Source: JABSSA01 sp039984715 (lineage in GTDB: Bacteria > Pseudomonadota > Alphaproteobacteria > Rhodobacterales > Rhodobacteraceae). From it: a DNA stretch of 64,000 bases. The stretch covers positions 166,717 through 230,716 of the forward strand of contig JBDWUA010000018.1 in the NCBI GenBank assembly GCA_039984715.1, in the 5' to 3' direction. This document shows positions 27,822 to 36,917 of this stretch, in pieces (position 1 is the first letter of the stretch; each line of letters starts with the position of its first letter). The notes beneath the pieces were generated by a model. That model made no database searches and was not told where the DNA came from. It saw only the letters and a list, made by a program, of their open reading frames with translations. The translations under genes were made by a program, and so were the position numbers.

Positions 27822-28863
27822 TGGCTCGTTCCGAAGGTAGAGGGGCATCCGGACGAATAAGCCCTTCACCGCGTAAATCTGACCAAAGTCCATCGGGAAC
27901 ACTGGTCTGGAAAACTGCAACATTTGCACGGACTTCATCCGGGCTCATTGCACCGGGGATGACAGTTTTGACGGCAGAATGGCCCATGACAAACTGCAAG
28001 GCTGCTGCGATCAAAGGCGTGTCATGAGAGGCACAAACAGCCTCCATCTTACGAACTCTATCCATGATATGGGGCGGCGCGATATCGTAATTATACTTGG
28101 CATCAGGAACAGCACCGGTCGCCAGAATACCGGAATTATACGGTCCACCAAGAATGATCCCCACATCCCGTTTAATGCACAGTGGTAAAAAGCTGTCTAA
28201 GGCTTCTTGCTCAAGCAAGGTATAACGCCCTGCCAGCAGGAATCCGTCGAAATCACCCAACCCAAGCAGCCGTTCACAGACTTGCCATTCATTGACGCCC
28301 GCGCCTATGGCTGAGATGTCACCATTGCTGCGCAATTCATCCAGCGCGCGGTAACCGCCTTCGTCGAATAACTCGCGGACCTTGGCGTCGCTGACCTCTT
28401 GGCTGCCATGGCTGAATACATCGACGTCGTGAACCAGCAGGATATCCGCATGATCGACGCCTATTCTTTCCTTGCTGGCCTCATAAGACCGCATAACCCC
28501 GTCATAGCTGTAATCAAACACGATACGTTTTTGAGGCACGTCGACAAACGCCTCTGGCGTTACCTCTTCTGGCTCACAATCGACCAATAGGCGCCCGATC
28601 TTTGTGGACAGCTGTACATTATCGCGCCCAAACCGCTGCAAGGCTTCGCCAAACCGACCTTCTGATCGACCCAATCCATATTGCGGGGCCGTATCGAAAT
28701 ACCGAATGCCAGAATCGTATGCCGCTTGCAGAGTGTCTTGTGCTTCGGTTTCTGTGATCGCCCGAAACATGTTGCCTAACGGTGCTCCACCAAATCCCAT
28801 TGCCGTCAATGGGACCGGTTGCTTTGTTCGGTTGTTCAGTAAGTGAGTGCTTGCAGGTGTCAT
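27811..28863 (-). CDS. Aldo/keto reductase-family L-fucose (D-threo-aldose) 1-dehydrogenase
   Basis: This 350-residue TIM-barrel aldo/keto reductase has the catalytic tetrad context: YFDTAPQYGLGRSE (Asp, Tyr), STKIGR (Lys) and ILLVHDVD (His). It resembles D-threo-aldose 1-dehydrogenases, which oxidise L-fucose or L-galactose to the 1,5-lactone, the first step of this route. It lies 10 bp after the GntR-type regulator and overlaps fucU. L-galactose is a realistic alternative substrate. Confidence 0.82.
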   Translation of the reverse strand: MTPASTHLLNNRTKQPVPLTAMGFGGAPLGNMFRAITETEAQDTLQAAYDSGIRYFDTAPQYGLGRSEGRFGEALQRFGRDNVQLSTKIGRLLVDCEPEEVTPEAFVDVPQKRIVFDYSYDGVMRSYEASKERIGVDHADILLVHDVDVFSHGSQEVSDAKVRELFDEGGYRALDELRSNGDISAIGAGVNEWQVCERLLGLGDFDGFLLAGRYTLLEQEALDSFLPLCIKRDVGIILGGPYNSGILATGAVPDAKYNYDIAPPHIMDRVRKMEAVCASHDTPLIAAALQFVMGHSAVKTVIPGAMSPDEVRANVAVFQTSVPDGLWSDLRGEGLIRPDAPLPSERANAV

Positions 28864-28873
28864 TGCGGTCTCA

Positions 28874-29575
28874 TCATTGTGAAAATAGATCGGGGCGCGC
28901 TGCTTCTAATGGCTCTAAGCGACGCAAAAGTTGTCGCACGTGACGACGCATTGCTGATTGTGCTGCATCTTCATCTTTCCGCTTGATCGCTTCGAGAATT
29001 TCGATGTGTTCTTGCACTGAATCTTGGGTGCGGCCGGGTTCGGGCACCAAAAGCAATCGCGCACGATCCACGTTCGGGGACAGCGCCCGCACAGTGGCAG
29101 GAAACCTCGAAACTTTGGTTGTCGCGAAGATAGTTTCATGAAACGCGATATCGGTCTTAAAGAAATCCTCTTTGTCGAGGTCTTTCACAAGAAGCTTCTG
29201 CATTTCGATATTACGCACCAGACGCGCCACCGTTTCATCAGACCGATGAAGGGCCGCGTGACGAGCCGCTGCCACCTCCAATGCTTCACGCAGAAAAGCG
29301 TCCTCTCGTACGGATGCCATCGACAACCGCGACACGCGCGTGCTCGATTGAGGAACGATGTCGACCAACCCTTCGGTCGACAATTTCGCAAGCGCATCAG
29401 AGACCGGAGAGCGTGACAATCCGAATCGATCACAGATGTCCGATTTGCGAATGATCGCACCGGGCGGAAAATCCAAAGCCATAATTGCTGATTTGACAGC
29501 GCAATAGACCCGATCAGCGAGCAAGCCGCTTAGATCGTCCAGCGCAGGGAGCTTTGTTACATCAACGTCTGGCAT
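28874..29575 (-). CDS. GntR-family (FCD) transcriptional regulator
   Basis: The 233-residue protein has an N-terminal winged helix (about 15-80; PPGAIIRKSDICDRFGLSRS, VSDALAKLSTEGLV) and a C-terminal all-helical FCD ligand domain (REALEVAAARHAAL, FHETIFATTK). Such regulators respond to sugar acids. It leads the fucose genes and diverges from the ABC importer, so it probably controls both. An in-frame ATG at 29605 lies inside a 12-bp palindrome; I prefer 29575 because that leaves the palindrome upstream. Neither start has a good SD. Confidence 0.8.
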   Translation of the reverse strand: MPDVDVTKLPALDDLSGLLADRVYCAVKSAIMALDFPPGAIIRKSDICDRFGLSRSPVSDALAKLSTEGLVDIVPQSSTRVSRLSMASVREDAFLREALEVAAARHAALHRSDETVARLVRNIEMQKLLVKDLDKEDFFKTDIAFHETIFATTKVSRFPATVRALSPNVDRARLLLVPEPGRTQDSVQEHIEILEAIKRKDEDAAQSAMRRHVRQLLRRLEPLEAARPDLFSQ

Positions 29576-29598
29576 GCAGATTCCGAAATTTACTTCAT

Positions 29599-29616
29599 CT
29601 AACATGTTAGTTGACA
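29599..29616. promoter_or_regulatory. 12-bp palindrome beside a -35 element, candidate GntR operator
   Basis: CTAACATGTTAG (29599-29610) is a perfect palindrome followed directly by TTGACA (29611-29616), a consensus -35 hexamer facing the importer genes. A weak -10 (TAGCTT) lies 17 bp further on. A site between the regulator gene and the divergent importer is where autoregulation would be expected. The regulator match is inference. Confidence 0.5.
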
Positions 29617-29752
29617 CAAAGTGCCAGCACAAGTAGCTTTCTACCGTGATGAAGGGGGCGTGCAACGTTTACGCATCCAATTGACTGATTAAAAAAGAGC
29701 GTCGTCTGAATTTTCGGCGCAGAGCCTTATCGCGGTTCAAAAACGTGAAAGG

Positions 29753-29767
29753 TTTCGCAATGCGAAA
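29753..29767. promoter_or_regulatory. Palindrome in the leader of the importer operon
   Basis: TTTCGCAATGCGAAA is a perfect 7-1-7 palindrome ending 15 bp before the binding-protein ATG and just upstream of its GGAGG. A 1-nt loop makes a tight RNA hairpin unlikely, so a DNA-binding site is more plausible. Confidence 0.35.
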
Positions 29768-29782
29768 AAGTGGAGGAAATAC

Positions 29783-31252
29783 ATGTTAAAAAAACTTCTT
29801 ATGGGATCGGCTTTGGCAGCGGCAATGGCGCCTGTCACTGCCAGCGCTGATGGGCACTATGATGGTGTCGTCATCAACATCCTGACCCGACCCGGACCAG
29901 TGATCGCAGGACGAATCGTCGAACGCGGTGCTGAATTCACCGAAATGACCGGCGCCGAAATTCGCGTGGCCGAAGTTCCTTTTGCGGAGCTGTTCCAAAA
30001 AATCCTGACGGATTGGGCCACAGGAACCAATTCCATTGATGTGGGTGTATTCGCATCCGGTTGGGGCGTTGAGCTTGTAAGCGGCGGCTTGGTCCAAAGC
30101 CTTGATGATTACATCGCAGCAGACGACAAAATCGACCTGCAAGACATCGCGCCCTATTTCCGCGACTTTAACCAAAAGGTTTCTGGATCAACGTATTTCA
30201 TCACGCTCGATGGTGATTTCCAGATGCTGTACTATCGCACGGACGTTTTGGCCGAAGCAGGTCTTGAGCCACCAAAAACGTGGGAAGAATATCTGACGGT
30301 CGCAGAAGCCATTCACGGCAAAGACATGAACGGCGACGGCGAAGCGGATTACGGTTCCTGCATCTTTAAGAAGCGTAACGCGCAATCTTATTTCGCGGTA
30401 CAATCGATGGCGGCAAGCCGTGTGCAATCAAAAGGCACAGCGGAAGGGCTTTACTTTGACCCTGCCACGATGAAGCCAAAGATCAACAACGCTGCATGGA
30501 AAAAAGCCTTTGAACTTTATAAGGCAACTGGCGAATTTGGTCCTGCGGACGAGTTGAACCAAGATATCGGTGATACACGTGCATTGGCCATCGGCGGACG
30601 TTGCGGTCTGATGATTGACTGGGGCGATATCGGCCCATTGTCGATCGAAGAAGGCAGCCAAATCCGTGATAAAGTTGGCGCCGTCATTATGCCGGGCTCG
30701 ACCGAGGTCTTGGATGTCGCAACGGGTGAACTTGTTGCCTGTGATGCCAACAACTGCCCACATGCAGTGGACGGCGTCAACTATTCACCGTTTGCAGCAT
30801 TCGGTGGCTGGACTGCCGCGATCTCTTCAACGGCTGACGATGTCAAAAAACAAGCTGCGTATGATTTCCTGAGCTATATGAACCAAGCGGCACAGTCGAA
30901 TGTCGACGTGACGATGGGGTGGACGGGGTACAACCCTTACCGCAACTCGCAACTAGAAGACACAGCAGCTTGGGTCGAAGCAGGCTTTAGCCAAGACTCA
31001 GCAGAAAACTATCTGAGTGCGATCAAGGAAAGCCTGAACCACCCCAATATGGCCTCAGATTTCCGCATTCCGGGCGCTCAGCAATATACCGGTGTTGTTC
31101 TTGACCGCGAGGTCGCACGTTATCTCGCTGGTGAAGTCACCGTAGAGCAAGCGCTTGAGAACATCGAAGAAGGTTGGGAAGAGATCACCGACGATTTCGG
31201 TCGTGAAGATCAAGCAGCGATTTATTCGTTGTCACTCGGTATCACGAACTAA
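29783..31252 (+). CDS. Sugar ABC importer, periplasmic binding protein (family 1)
   Basis: The 489-residue protein has a signal peptide (cleavage around TASA, residue 22) and the family-1 solute-binding fold (YYRTDVLAEAGLEPPKTWEEY; WTAAISSTADDVKKQAAYDF). It is larger than most family-1 binding proteins, partly through acidic segments such as KDMNGDGEADYG. GGAGG lies 6 nt before the ATG. It starts the four-gene importer operon divergent from the GntR regulator. The substrate is probably L-fucose, a hexuronate or an oligosaccharide carrying them; the sequence does not decide. Confidence 0.82.
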   Translation: MLKKLLMGSALAAAMAPVTASADGHYDGVVINILTRPGPVIAGRIVERGAEFTEMTGAEIRVAEVPFAELFQKILTDWATGTNSIDVGVFASGWGVELVSGGLVQSLDDYIAADDKIDLQDIAPYFRDFNQKVSGSTYFITLDGDFQMLYYRTDVLAEAGLEPPKTWEEYLTVAEAIHGKDMNGDGEADYGSCIFKKRNAQSYFAVQSMAASRVQSKGTAEGLYFDPATMKPKINNAAWKKAFELYKATGEFGPADELNQDIGDTRALAIGGRCGLMIDWGDIGPLSIEEGSQIRDKVGAVIMPGSTEVLDVATGELVACDANNCPHAVDGVNYSPFAAFGGWTAAISSTADDVKKQAAYDFLSYMNQAAQSNVDVTMGWTGYNPYRNSQLEDTAAWVEAGFSQDSAENYLSAIKESLNHPNMASDFRIPGAQQYTGVVLDREVARYLAGEVTVEQALENIEEGWEEITDDFGREDQAAIYSLSLGITN

Positions 31253-31333
31253 ACGTTACTCCCTCAAGTGGGCGGCTTCGGTCGCCTGCTTACCCATCAC
31301 ACATTCCCCTTTTGCAAACGACGGATATCTTTC

Positions 31334-32422
31334 ATGGACCAGTGGCTCGACAAACATATGGGCAGGTTATTTCTTGCTCCGGCCGTTGTTTTGATCCTCG
31401 TTTTTTCAATCTTTCCTCTGGTTGCGTCGCTTATTCTCGCCTTCTCTCGCATACGATTTTCCGGTGGCGGTTTTCGGATGCGTTTCGCGGGTTGGAGAAA
31501 TTTCGACAAGCAATTCTTTGGCTCAGAACAATTCCATTTACTTGGCACCTTTGGCCCGCTTTCGATCATCGCATGGATCGTCGGAATTACCGCCACTGCT
31601 GCGCTGATCTGGTGGATGTATCGCTATTGCAAAACCCATTTCACGGTGTTTGGATTTGTGGGTCGCCTGATCACATTTTCCATGGCCATATGTTTGGTTT
31701 GGCTTTTTGCTGGAACGCTTTTAAGTGGCCGCGCATTTGGGACAGTAGGAACGACGCTGTTCTATGTCGTCATCGGTTGCGGCATTCAGTTTGTGATTGG
31801 TACAGCATTGGCCTTTGCCTGTTCACAACACATCGCAGGCAGCCGCACCTTCCGCGTTGTTTTCTTTGTCCCGATGATGATCACACCAATCGGAGTCGGT
31901 TATATTTTCCGCATGATGGCCGACACAACAAAGGGGCCCTTTTCCGGCGTCTGGCAATGGGTAGGTTTAGGCAATTGGTCGTGGGCCACTGACCCATGGG
32001 CCGCGCGTATCTTCATTATCATCGCTGACAGCTGGCAATGGATTCCCTTCGTCTTCATCATGATGCTTGCCGCATTCGAAAGCGTCCCAAAAGACTTGAA
32101 CGAAGCCGCTGATATTGATGGCGCGGGCAAATGGATGACCTTTCGCGAGATCATCTGGCCACAAGTCTTACCGATTGCCGCAACGGTCATGCTTATCCGA
32201 GTGATCGAGGCCTTCAAAATCGTCGATTTGCCAAACATCATGACATCCGGCGGACCTGGAATCGCAACTGAATCCGTTTCGCTGCAATCCTATTACGCGT
32301 GGCGATCACTGGACCTCGGCTCCGCTTCGGCCATTGCCTACATCCTTTTGTTCATCACCGTCGTTATCTGTGTGTCGTTCTTCAATCTGGTCGTGCTTGC
32401 ACGGGTAAGGGCAAAGCCATGA
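31334..32422 (+). CDS. Sugar ABC importer, permease 1, with an extra membrane segment pair
   Basis: The 362-residue protein is a MalF-type permease: first membrane helix at about 11-37, EAA loop EAADIDGAGKWMTF near 285, and the usual C-terminal helix. Between NFDKQFFGSEQFH (about 56-68) and the conserved GTTLFYVVIG core (about 139) there are some 70 extra residues with two hydrophobic segments (about 76-97 and 108-130). Typical family members are near 290-300 residues. The SD is weak. Its stop overlaps permease 2 as ATGA. Confidence 0.82.
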   Translation: MDQWLDKHMGRLFLAPAVVLILVFSIFPLVASLILAFSRIRFSGGGFRMRFAGWRNFDKQFFGSEQFHLLGTFGPLSIIAWIVGITATAALIWWMYRYCKTHFTVFGFVGRLITFSMAICLVWLFAGTLLSGRAFGTVGTTLFYVVIGCGIQFVIGTALAFACSQHIAGSRTFRVVFFVPMMITPIGVGYIFRMMADTTKGPFSGVWQWVGLGNWSWATDPWAARIFIIIADSWQWIPFVFIMMLAAFESVPKDLNEAADIDGAGKWMTFREIIWPQVLPIAATVMLIRVIEAFKIVDLPNIMTSGGPGIATESVSLQSYYAWRSLDLGSASAIAYILLFITVVICVSFFNLVVLARVRAKP

Positions 32423-33453
32423 AACCCAGTCTCTTTCAACCGCGCAAAATCGGTGAAATGGCACCAGCCTCAAAGATCGTTCTGTATGCGATCCTGCTCA
32501 GCTGGGCGCTTTTCGTCATCTTTCCTATCTATTGGCTTTTGATCACATCCGTCAAAACGCCCGCCGCCGTGAACGAAGGACCGTTCTTTATTCCATGGGT
32601 GGATTTTCAACCAAGCTTGCATGCATGGCAGGACCTATTCGTCGATGATTTTGCCGACACGTTCCGTGCGTATGCAAACTCGATCATCATATCACTGATC
32701 GCCACGGGCCTATCGGTGCTGGTCGGGTCAATGGCCGCCTATTCCCTTAGCCGGATCGAATTTGCGCCCAATCTGATAACGATCCTGTATTTCGTGGCTC
32801 TTTTGGTCGGGGCGTGCGTTGCCGTTGGCGTGTACGGCGCGAACCTGTGGCTTACCCTTGCGGTCGTTGTCGCCATGTTCTTCTTGCTCGCCCGAGCTGT
32901 GGGGCGGCTTTATACGGTAAGGCTCAAGAACGGCGACATCCTATTTTGGATCATCTCTCAGCGTATTCTGGCACCCATCGTCGTGGTTGTCCCGATCTAT
33001 ATGATGTTTCAATCCGTGCGCATGCTCGACACGCATCTGGCGATCATTCTGACCTATGCGGTTATAAACCTGCCGATTGTGGTTTGGCTTATGTATGATT
33101 TCTTTAACTCCATCCCCCGCGACCTTGAAGAAAGCGCGCAATTGGATGGCGCAACGATGATCATGACCTTTCGTGAAATCGTGCTGCCGCTGTCGCGCAC
33201 TGGGCTGGCCGCAACCACATTGCTGGTGATGATCTTTTCTTGGAACGAATACCTGTTCGCGCTGTTTCTTTCGACAACCAAGGCGCAAACGCTGCCCATT
33301 CTTGTCGCGGCCATGAACGCGGGCGAGCGCGGCATCTTGTGGTGGACCATGTCGGTCGCAATCATCATCATGATTATCCCCGTCGTCGCACTTGCCGTCG
33401 TACTGCAAAAATACATCTCAAAGGGCCTGCTTGTGGGCGCCGTTAAAGGGTAA
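32419..33453 (+). CDS. Sugar ABC importer, permease 2, with an inserted membrane segment
   Basis: This 344-residue MalG-type permease has an N-terminal helix (about 18-45), the AAYSLSRIEF segment, and EAA loop ESAQLDGATMIMTF. Between RIEFAPNL and the usual RILAPIVVVVPIY there are about 55 additional, mostly hydrophobic residues (about 120-162), so it is larger than typical 280-residue relatives. Its ATG overlaps the stop of permease 1. The matching enlargement of both permeases suggests they evolved as a pair. Confidence 0.82.
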   Translation: MKPSLFQPRKIGEMAPASKIVLYAILLSWALFVIFPIYWLLITSVKTPAAVNEGPFFIPWVDFQPSLHAWQDLFVDDFADTFRAYANSIIISLIATGLSVLVGSMAAYSLSRIEFAPNLITILYFVALLVGACVAVGVYGANLWLTLAVVVAMFFLLARAVGRLYTVRLKNGDILFWIISQRILAPIVVVVPIYMMFQSVRMLDTHLAIILTYAVINLPIVVWLMYDFFNSIPRDLEESAQLDGATMIMTFREIVLPLSRTGLAATTLLVMIFSWNEYLFALFLSTTKAQTLPILVAAMNAGERGILWWTMSVAIIIMIIPVVALAVVLQKYISKGLLVGAVKG

Positions 33454-33458
33454 CGAAA

Positions 33459-34553
33459 ATGAACGCTCCTGCTGTTGATATGAAAGCCTCTGCAAAAGGC
33501 ATCTCGATTCAGGCAATGAACAAATTCTATGGCGGGTTTCACGCCTTAAAGGATTTGACATTAGACGTCGCACCCGGCGAATTTTTGGTGCTTCTGGGCC
33601 CATCCGGTTGTGGAAAATCCACTGCGTTGCGGATGATTGCAGGTCTTGAAAGCATCAGCACCGGAACCCTAACCATCGGGGATCAAGACGCGACGCATGT
33701 CCTGCCAAAATATCGCGACATCGCCATGGTGTTTCAATCCTACGCGCTTTACCCCCACAAAACCGTCGGCGAAAATATCGGCTTTCCGCTCAAGGTCGCC
33801 AAGATGCCAAAGCCGGAAATGGACGCAACTATCCTTGCCGCCGCCGAACAGGTTGAGTTGGAAGAATTGTTGGACCGGCTTCCCAGTCAGTTGTCGGGGG
33901 GCCAACGCCAACGCGTTGCCCTTGCGCGCGCAATCGTGCGACGCCCTTCCGTCTTTTTGATGGATGAACCACTGTCTAATCTGGATGCCAAGTTGCGCGG
34001 CAACATGCGCGCCGAACTAAAACACATGCAAAACACGCTTGGGATTACGACGGTCTATGTCACCCACGACCAAATCGAAGCGATGACTTTGGCGCACCGC
34101 GTGGCCATCATGAAAGACGGCGAACTCCAGCAGCTTGGAACCCCAAAAGAAGTGTATTCTGATCCCGCAAACCTGTTCGTCGCGGGGTTCATGGGGTCGC
34201 CCCCGATGAACTTTGTCAGCGGCGCCATAGAGAACGGCACGTTCACTGGGCCGGGCGTTTCGTTGCCCTCGAACGGGATTGGCGATCAGACAGACGTGAC
34301 CTTGGGTTTCCGTCCCGAGGATTGCACCGTTGTTCCAACTGGCGCAGGTCATTTGGATGCACAGATATTTACTTTGGAAATGACGGGCGACCAATCGCTG
34401 GTCACGTTTCGAACCGGTGAAAATTCTATGGTCGTCAAAATGCCAAAAGATTTCGACGCTATGCCGGGCAGCGATGCAGGTATTGCATTTGACGCAGCCT
34501 CTGCATGCTTTTTCGACAACGCCACGGGTCAACGGCTGCGTTCATCCGGGTGA
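33459..34553 (+). CDS. Sugar ABC importer, ATPase (UgpC/MalK type)
   Basis: The 364-residue ATPase has Walker A GPSGCGKST (about 45-53), signature LSGGQRQRVALARA, Walker B FLMDEPLSNLDAK and a C-terminal TOBE-type domain (FMGSPPMNFVSG, LGFRPEDC). It energises uptake with the two preceding permeases. It starts 5 bp after permease 2. No terminator with a T-tract is visible before the converging methyltransferase gene. Confidence 0.88.
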   Translation: MNAPAVDMKASAKGISIQAMNKFYGGFHALKDLTLDVAPGEFLVLLGPSGCGKSTALRMIAGLESISTGTLTIGDQDATHVLPKYRDIAMVFQSYALYPHKTVGENIGFPLKVAKMPKPEMDATILAAAEQVELEELLDRLPSQLSGGQRQRVALARAIVRRPSVFLMDEPLSNLDAKLRGNMRAELKHMQNTLGITTVYVTHDQIEAMTLAHRVAIMKDGELQQLGTPKEVYSDPANLFVAGFMGSPPMNFVSGAIENGTFTGPGVSLPSNGIGDQTDVTLGFRPEDCTVVPTGAGHLDAQIFTLEMTGDQSLVTFRTGENSMVVKMPKDFDAMPGSDAGIAFDAASACFFDNATGQRLRSSG

Positions 34554-34599
34554 AGCTCCACGTGAAAGAAACGTGACGATGGTTCGGATAGCAATCCGC

Positions 34600-35250
34600 C
34601 TAACTGGGTGCGCGCAAAGCAACGTCGAAATACCCGTTGTGGGTAAGCGCCACGCCAATCATATCAAGCCCATCGTCGACCAATTCGTTCACACAAGGGA
34701 TGACCCCGTAAGGGATCGCTTCTCCGGGCGACCAAATTGTGTAGTCGTTGAAAATCAACGTACCGCCGGGCTTGATCTTTTGCAGTGCGACTAAGGCGTC
34801 ACGGTGGACACCTTTATAACTGTGATCGCCATCGATATAGAGCCAATCAAAGCTATGATTGGGCTGACGCGCAAGCTGGTTTGCAGAGTCACCTAAATGC
34901 AATTCACATCGCGGATCGTCGCGGACGTCTGCACGCAACCAACGGTCTGACAAATCAAACAAATGTAATTTTTCGGGGCCAATGCTGTCCAGCAGGAAGC
35001 GTGAAAAATCGCCACGCTGCACTCCTACTTCGCCGCCCATTCCACTTGACACCAGCGCTGTCATCATGTCGTGGCGCGATGCAAATACACGCGCCTCTGT
35101 CAAACCTTCTGGCCGCAGTTTAGGGGCCACTTTTTCATGAAGGAACAAAGGTGGGCGGCCTGCAGCCTGACGGTAACCACGCAAGGCTTTGCGCAAGTTG
35201 GTCAAAGCGGCGTTAACCTCTGCCTCGGCTTTGGAAATTTCGTCACTCAT
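34600..35250 (-). CDS. Class I SAM-dependent methyltransferase (Methyltransf_24 type)
   Basis: The 216-residue protein has an N-terminal helical region (about 1-35), a SAM-binding motif around GGEVGVQRGDFSRFLL, LHLFDLSD, and YIDGDHSYKGVHRDAL, as in Methyltransf_24 proteins. Many of these act on sugars or cell-surface carbohydrates. The ATG at 35250 has AGGA upstream; the extension to 35280 is rejected. It sits between importer and glucuronate genes on the opposite strand; its substrate is unknown. Confidence 0.68.
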   Translation of the reverse strand: MSDEISKAEAEVNAALTNLRKALRGYRQAAGRPPLFLHEKVAPKLRPEGLTEARVFASRHDMMTALVSSGMGGEVGVQRGDFSRFLLDSIGPEKLHLFDLSDRWLRADVRDDPRCELHLGDSANQLARQPNHSFDWLYIDGDHSYKGVHRDALVALQKIKPGGTLIFNDYTIWSPGEAIPYGVIPCVNELVDDGLDMIGVALTHNGYFDVALRAPS

Positions 35251-35671
35251 ACTTTGCTTTCCTAATGGGATTGACGCCAACTGATCCGATGTAAACCCGC
35301 TGGTAGATAGTGCCGAATTGTTGCGTATCTATCAAGCATATGGCCTGGCTTATTGTTCATCCATTACATCTGTGGGGTGTTGCAAATACTTTATGTTGCG
35401 CCAATCCCGCCTCAAGTGACTTACCGAATATGCTGTCCAAATTAACGCATTCTGCCCACGTGCAAGTTTTGTTGTTTGGTCACTCTTTCTGCAATCTGTG
35501 TTCACATCAGGTCCAATCAAACGAAGTTCAAACCGGCATGCGATCAAGGCCCAGTGAAATCTCTCTCGCAAAGGATGGTCAATTGACCCAAATTCTTGGT
35601 AAAGCGGGCATAAGAACGTTTCAGTTCAACAATTTAGTATCCCGCACTGTGCAACCTGTTGGAGGGTCGAT
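35251..35671. other. Divergent intergenic region upstream of uxuA
   Basis: This 421-bp AT-richer stretch separates the methyltransferase and uxuA. I see no gene. A plus-strand ORF ending at 35675 has no SD and no motif. GGAGGG lies 5 nt before the uxuA ATG. The promoter cannot be placed firmly; TTGACC at 35582 is the best -35 candidate. Confidence 0.4.
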
Positions 35672-36868
35672 ATGAAAGAGACGTGGCGTTGGTTTGGTCC
35701 ATCGGATGGCGTAACCGTGGATCACATGTTGCAATCTGGTGTGCAGGGCGTTGTGACCGGTCTTTATGATCTGCAACCCGGTGTTGTCTGGACTCCCGAA
35801 GCGATTGCACGTCGTCAACACGACATTGCGCATATGTCTGACGGCACGCCGTCTGGCCTTGCTTGGGACGTCGTCGAAAGCTTGCCTGTTTCCGAAGCGA
35901 TCAAGACGCAAACCGGCGATTATACCAATCATATCGCGAACTATATCCAATCGATGGAGGCCCTTGCCGCGGCTGGAATTCGGACGATCTGCTATAACTT
36001 TATGCCCGTCTTGGATTGGACTCGCACTGACATCGCCATGGGCTTGCCCAATGGCGGGACGTGCATGCATTTTGATCTGATTGATTTCGCCGTCTTTGAT
36101 GTGTTCTTGTTAAAACGCAAAGGGGCAGATCAACGCTATGACAGCGTGATCATCGAACAGGCCAAAGAGCGACATGCGCAGATGTCCGACAACCGCAAAG
36201 CAGAGCTTGCGCGAACAGTCAGCGCAGGCTTACCCGGCGCGGCGACCAGCCTATCCATGGACGACTTGCGCGCAGAATTGGCGGCTTATGATGGGATCAA
36301 CAAAGACCGGTTGCGCAGCAATCTAAAGCACTTTCTGCAAGCGGTAATTCCCGCGGCAGAGCGTCTCGGACTTAAAATGGCATGCCATCCGGATGATCCA
36401 CCTTGGCCGGTTCTTGGCTTGCCTCGGATCGTGTCAACGATGGACGATCTGGTTTGGCTAACGGAAGCTGTGGACAGCCCGGCCAATGGTTTGACGTTTT
36501 GCAGCGGATCTTTGGGTGCGCGGGCCGACAATGACCTCGAAGCCATTGTATCGCGGTTTGCGCAACGGATTTACTTTATCCACCTGCGCAATGTCCGCCG
36601 AGCAACGGATCAGGCTCCGACAAGTTTCTTTGAAGACGCGCATCTGGACGGATCGACGGACATGATTGGGCTTTTGAAAGCGATTTTGGCAACGCACCCT
36701 GACCCACAAAATTTGCCCATGCGGCCTGATCATGGTCAGGACATTCTGACCGATCTTGGGCAAAATACCGCGCCGGGGTATCCTTTGTGTGGACGCATGA
36801 AGGGTTTGGCCGAATTGCGTGGCGCACTGCGTGCTCTTGGGCATAATCTAGCAAACGCCGTAGCATAG
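35672..36868 (+). CDS. uxuA: Mannonate dehydratase
   Basis: The 398-residue protein is UxuA: N-terminal TWRWFGPSDGV, central YNFMPVLDWTRTDI, metal-site segments CHPDDPPWPVLGLPRIV and FCSGSLGAR, and a C-terminal MRPDHG. It dehydrates D-mannonate to 2-keto-3-deoxygluconate. Length is normal. It begins the uxuA-uxaC-uxuB group, which takes D-glucuronate to KDG. A 49-bp gap precedes uxaC. Confidence 0.93.
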   Translation: MKETWRWFGPSDGVTVDHMLQSGVQGVVTGLYDLQPGVVWTPEAIARRQHDIAHMSDGTPSGLAWDVVESLPVSEAIKTQTGDYTNHIANYIQSMEALAAAGIRTICYNFMPVLDWTRTDIAMGLPNGGTCMHFDLIDFAVFDVFLLKRKGADQRYDSVIIEQAKERHAQMSDNRKAELARTVSAGLPGAATSLSMDDLRAELAAYDGINKDRLRSNLKHFLQAVIPAAERLGLKMACHPDDPPWPVLGLPRIVSTMDDLVWLTEAVDSPANGLTFCSGSLGARADNDLEAIVSRFAQRIYFIHLRNVRRATDQAPTSFFEDAHLDGSTDMIGLLKAILATHPDPQNLPMRPDHGQDILTDLGQNTAPGYPLCGRMKGLAELRGALRALGHNLANAVA

Positions 36869-36917
36869 ATCGTGACGGCGCTGATCGAAGCATCAGGGCC
36901 TGTAAACAGGAGGATTC

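Noticed and set aside
35310..35675. 121-codon plus-strand ORF upstream of uxuA
   Set aside because: It has no SD, runs into the uxuA start in another frame and shows no conserved segment.
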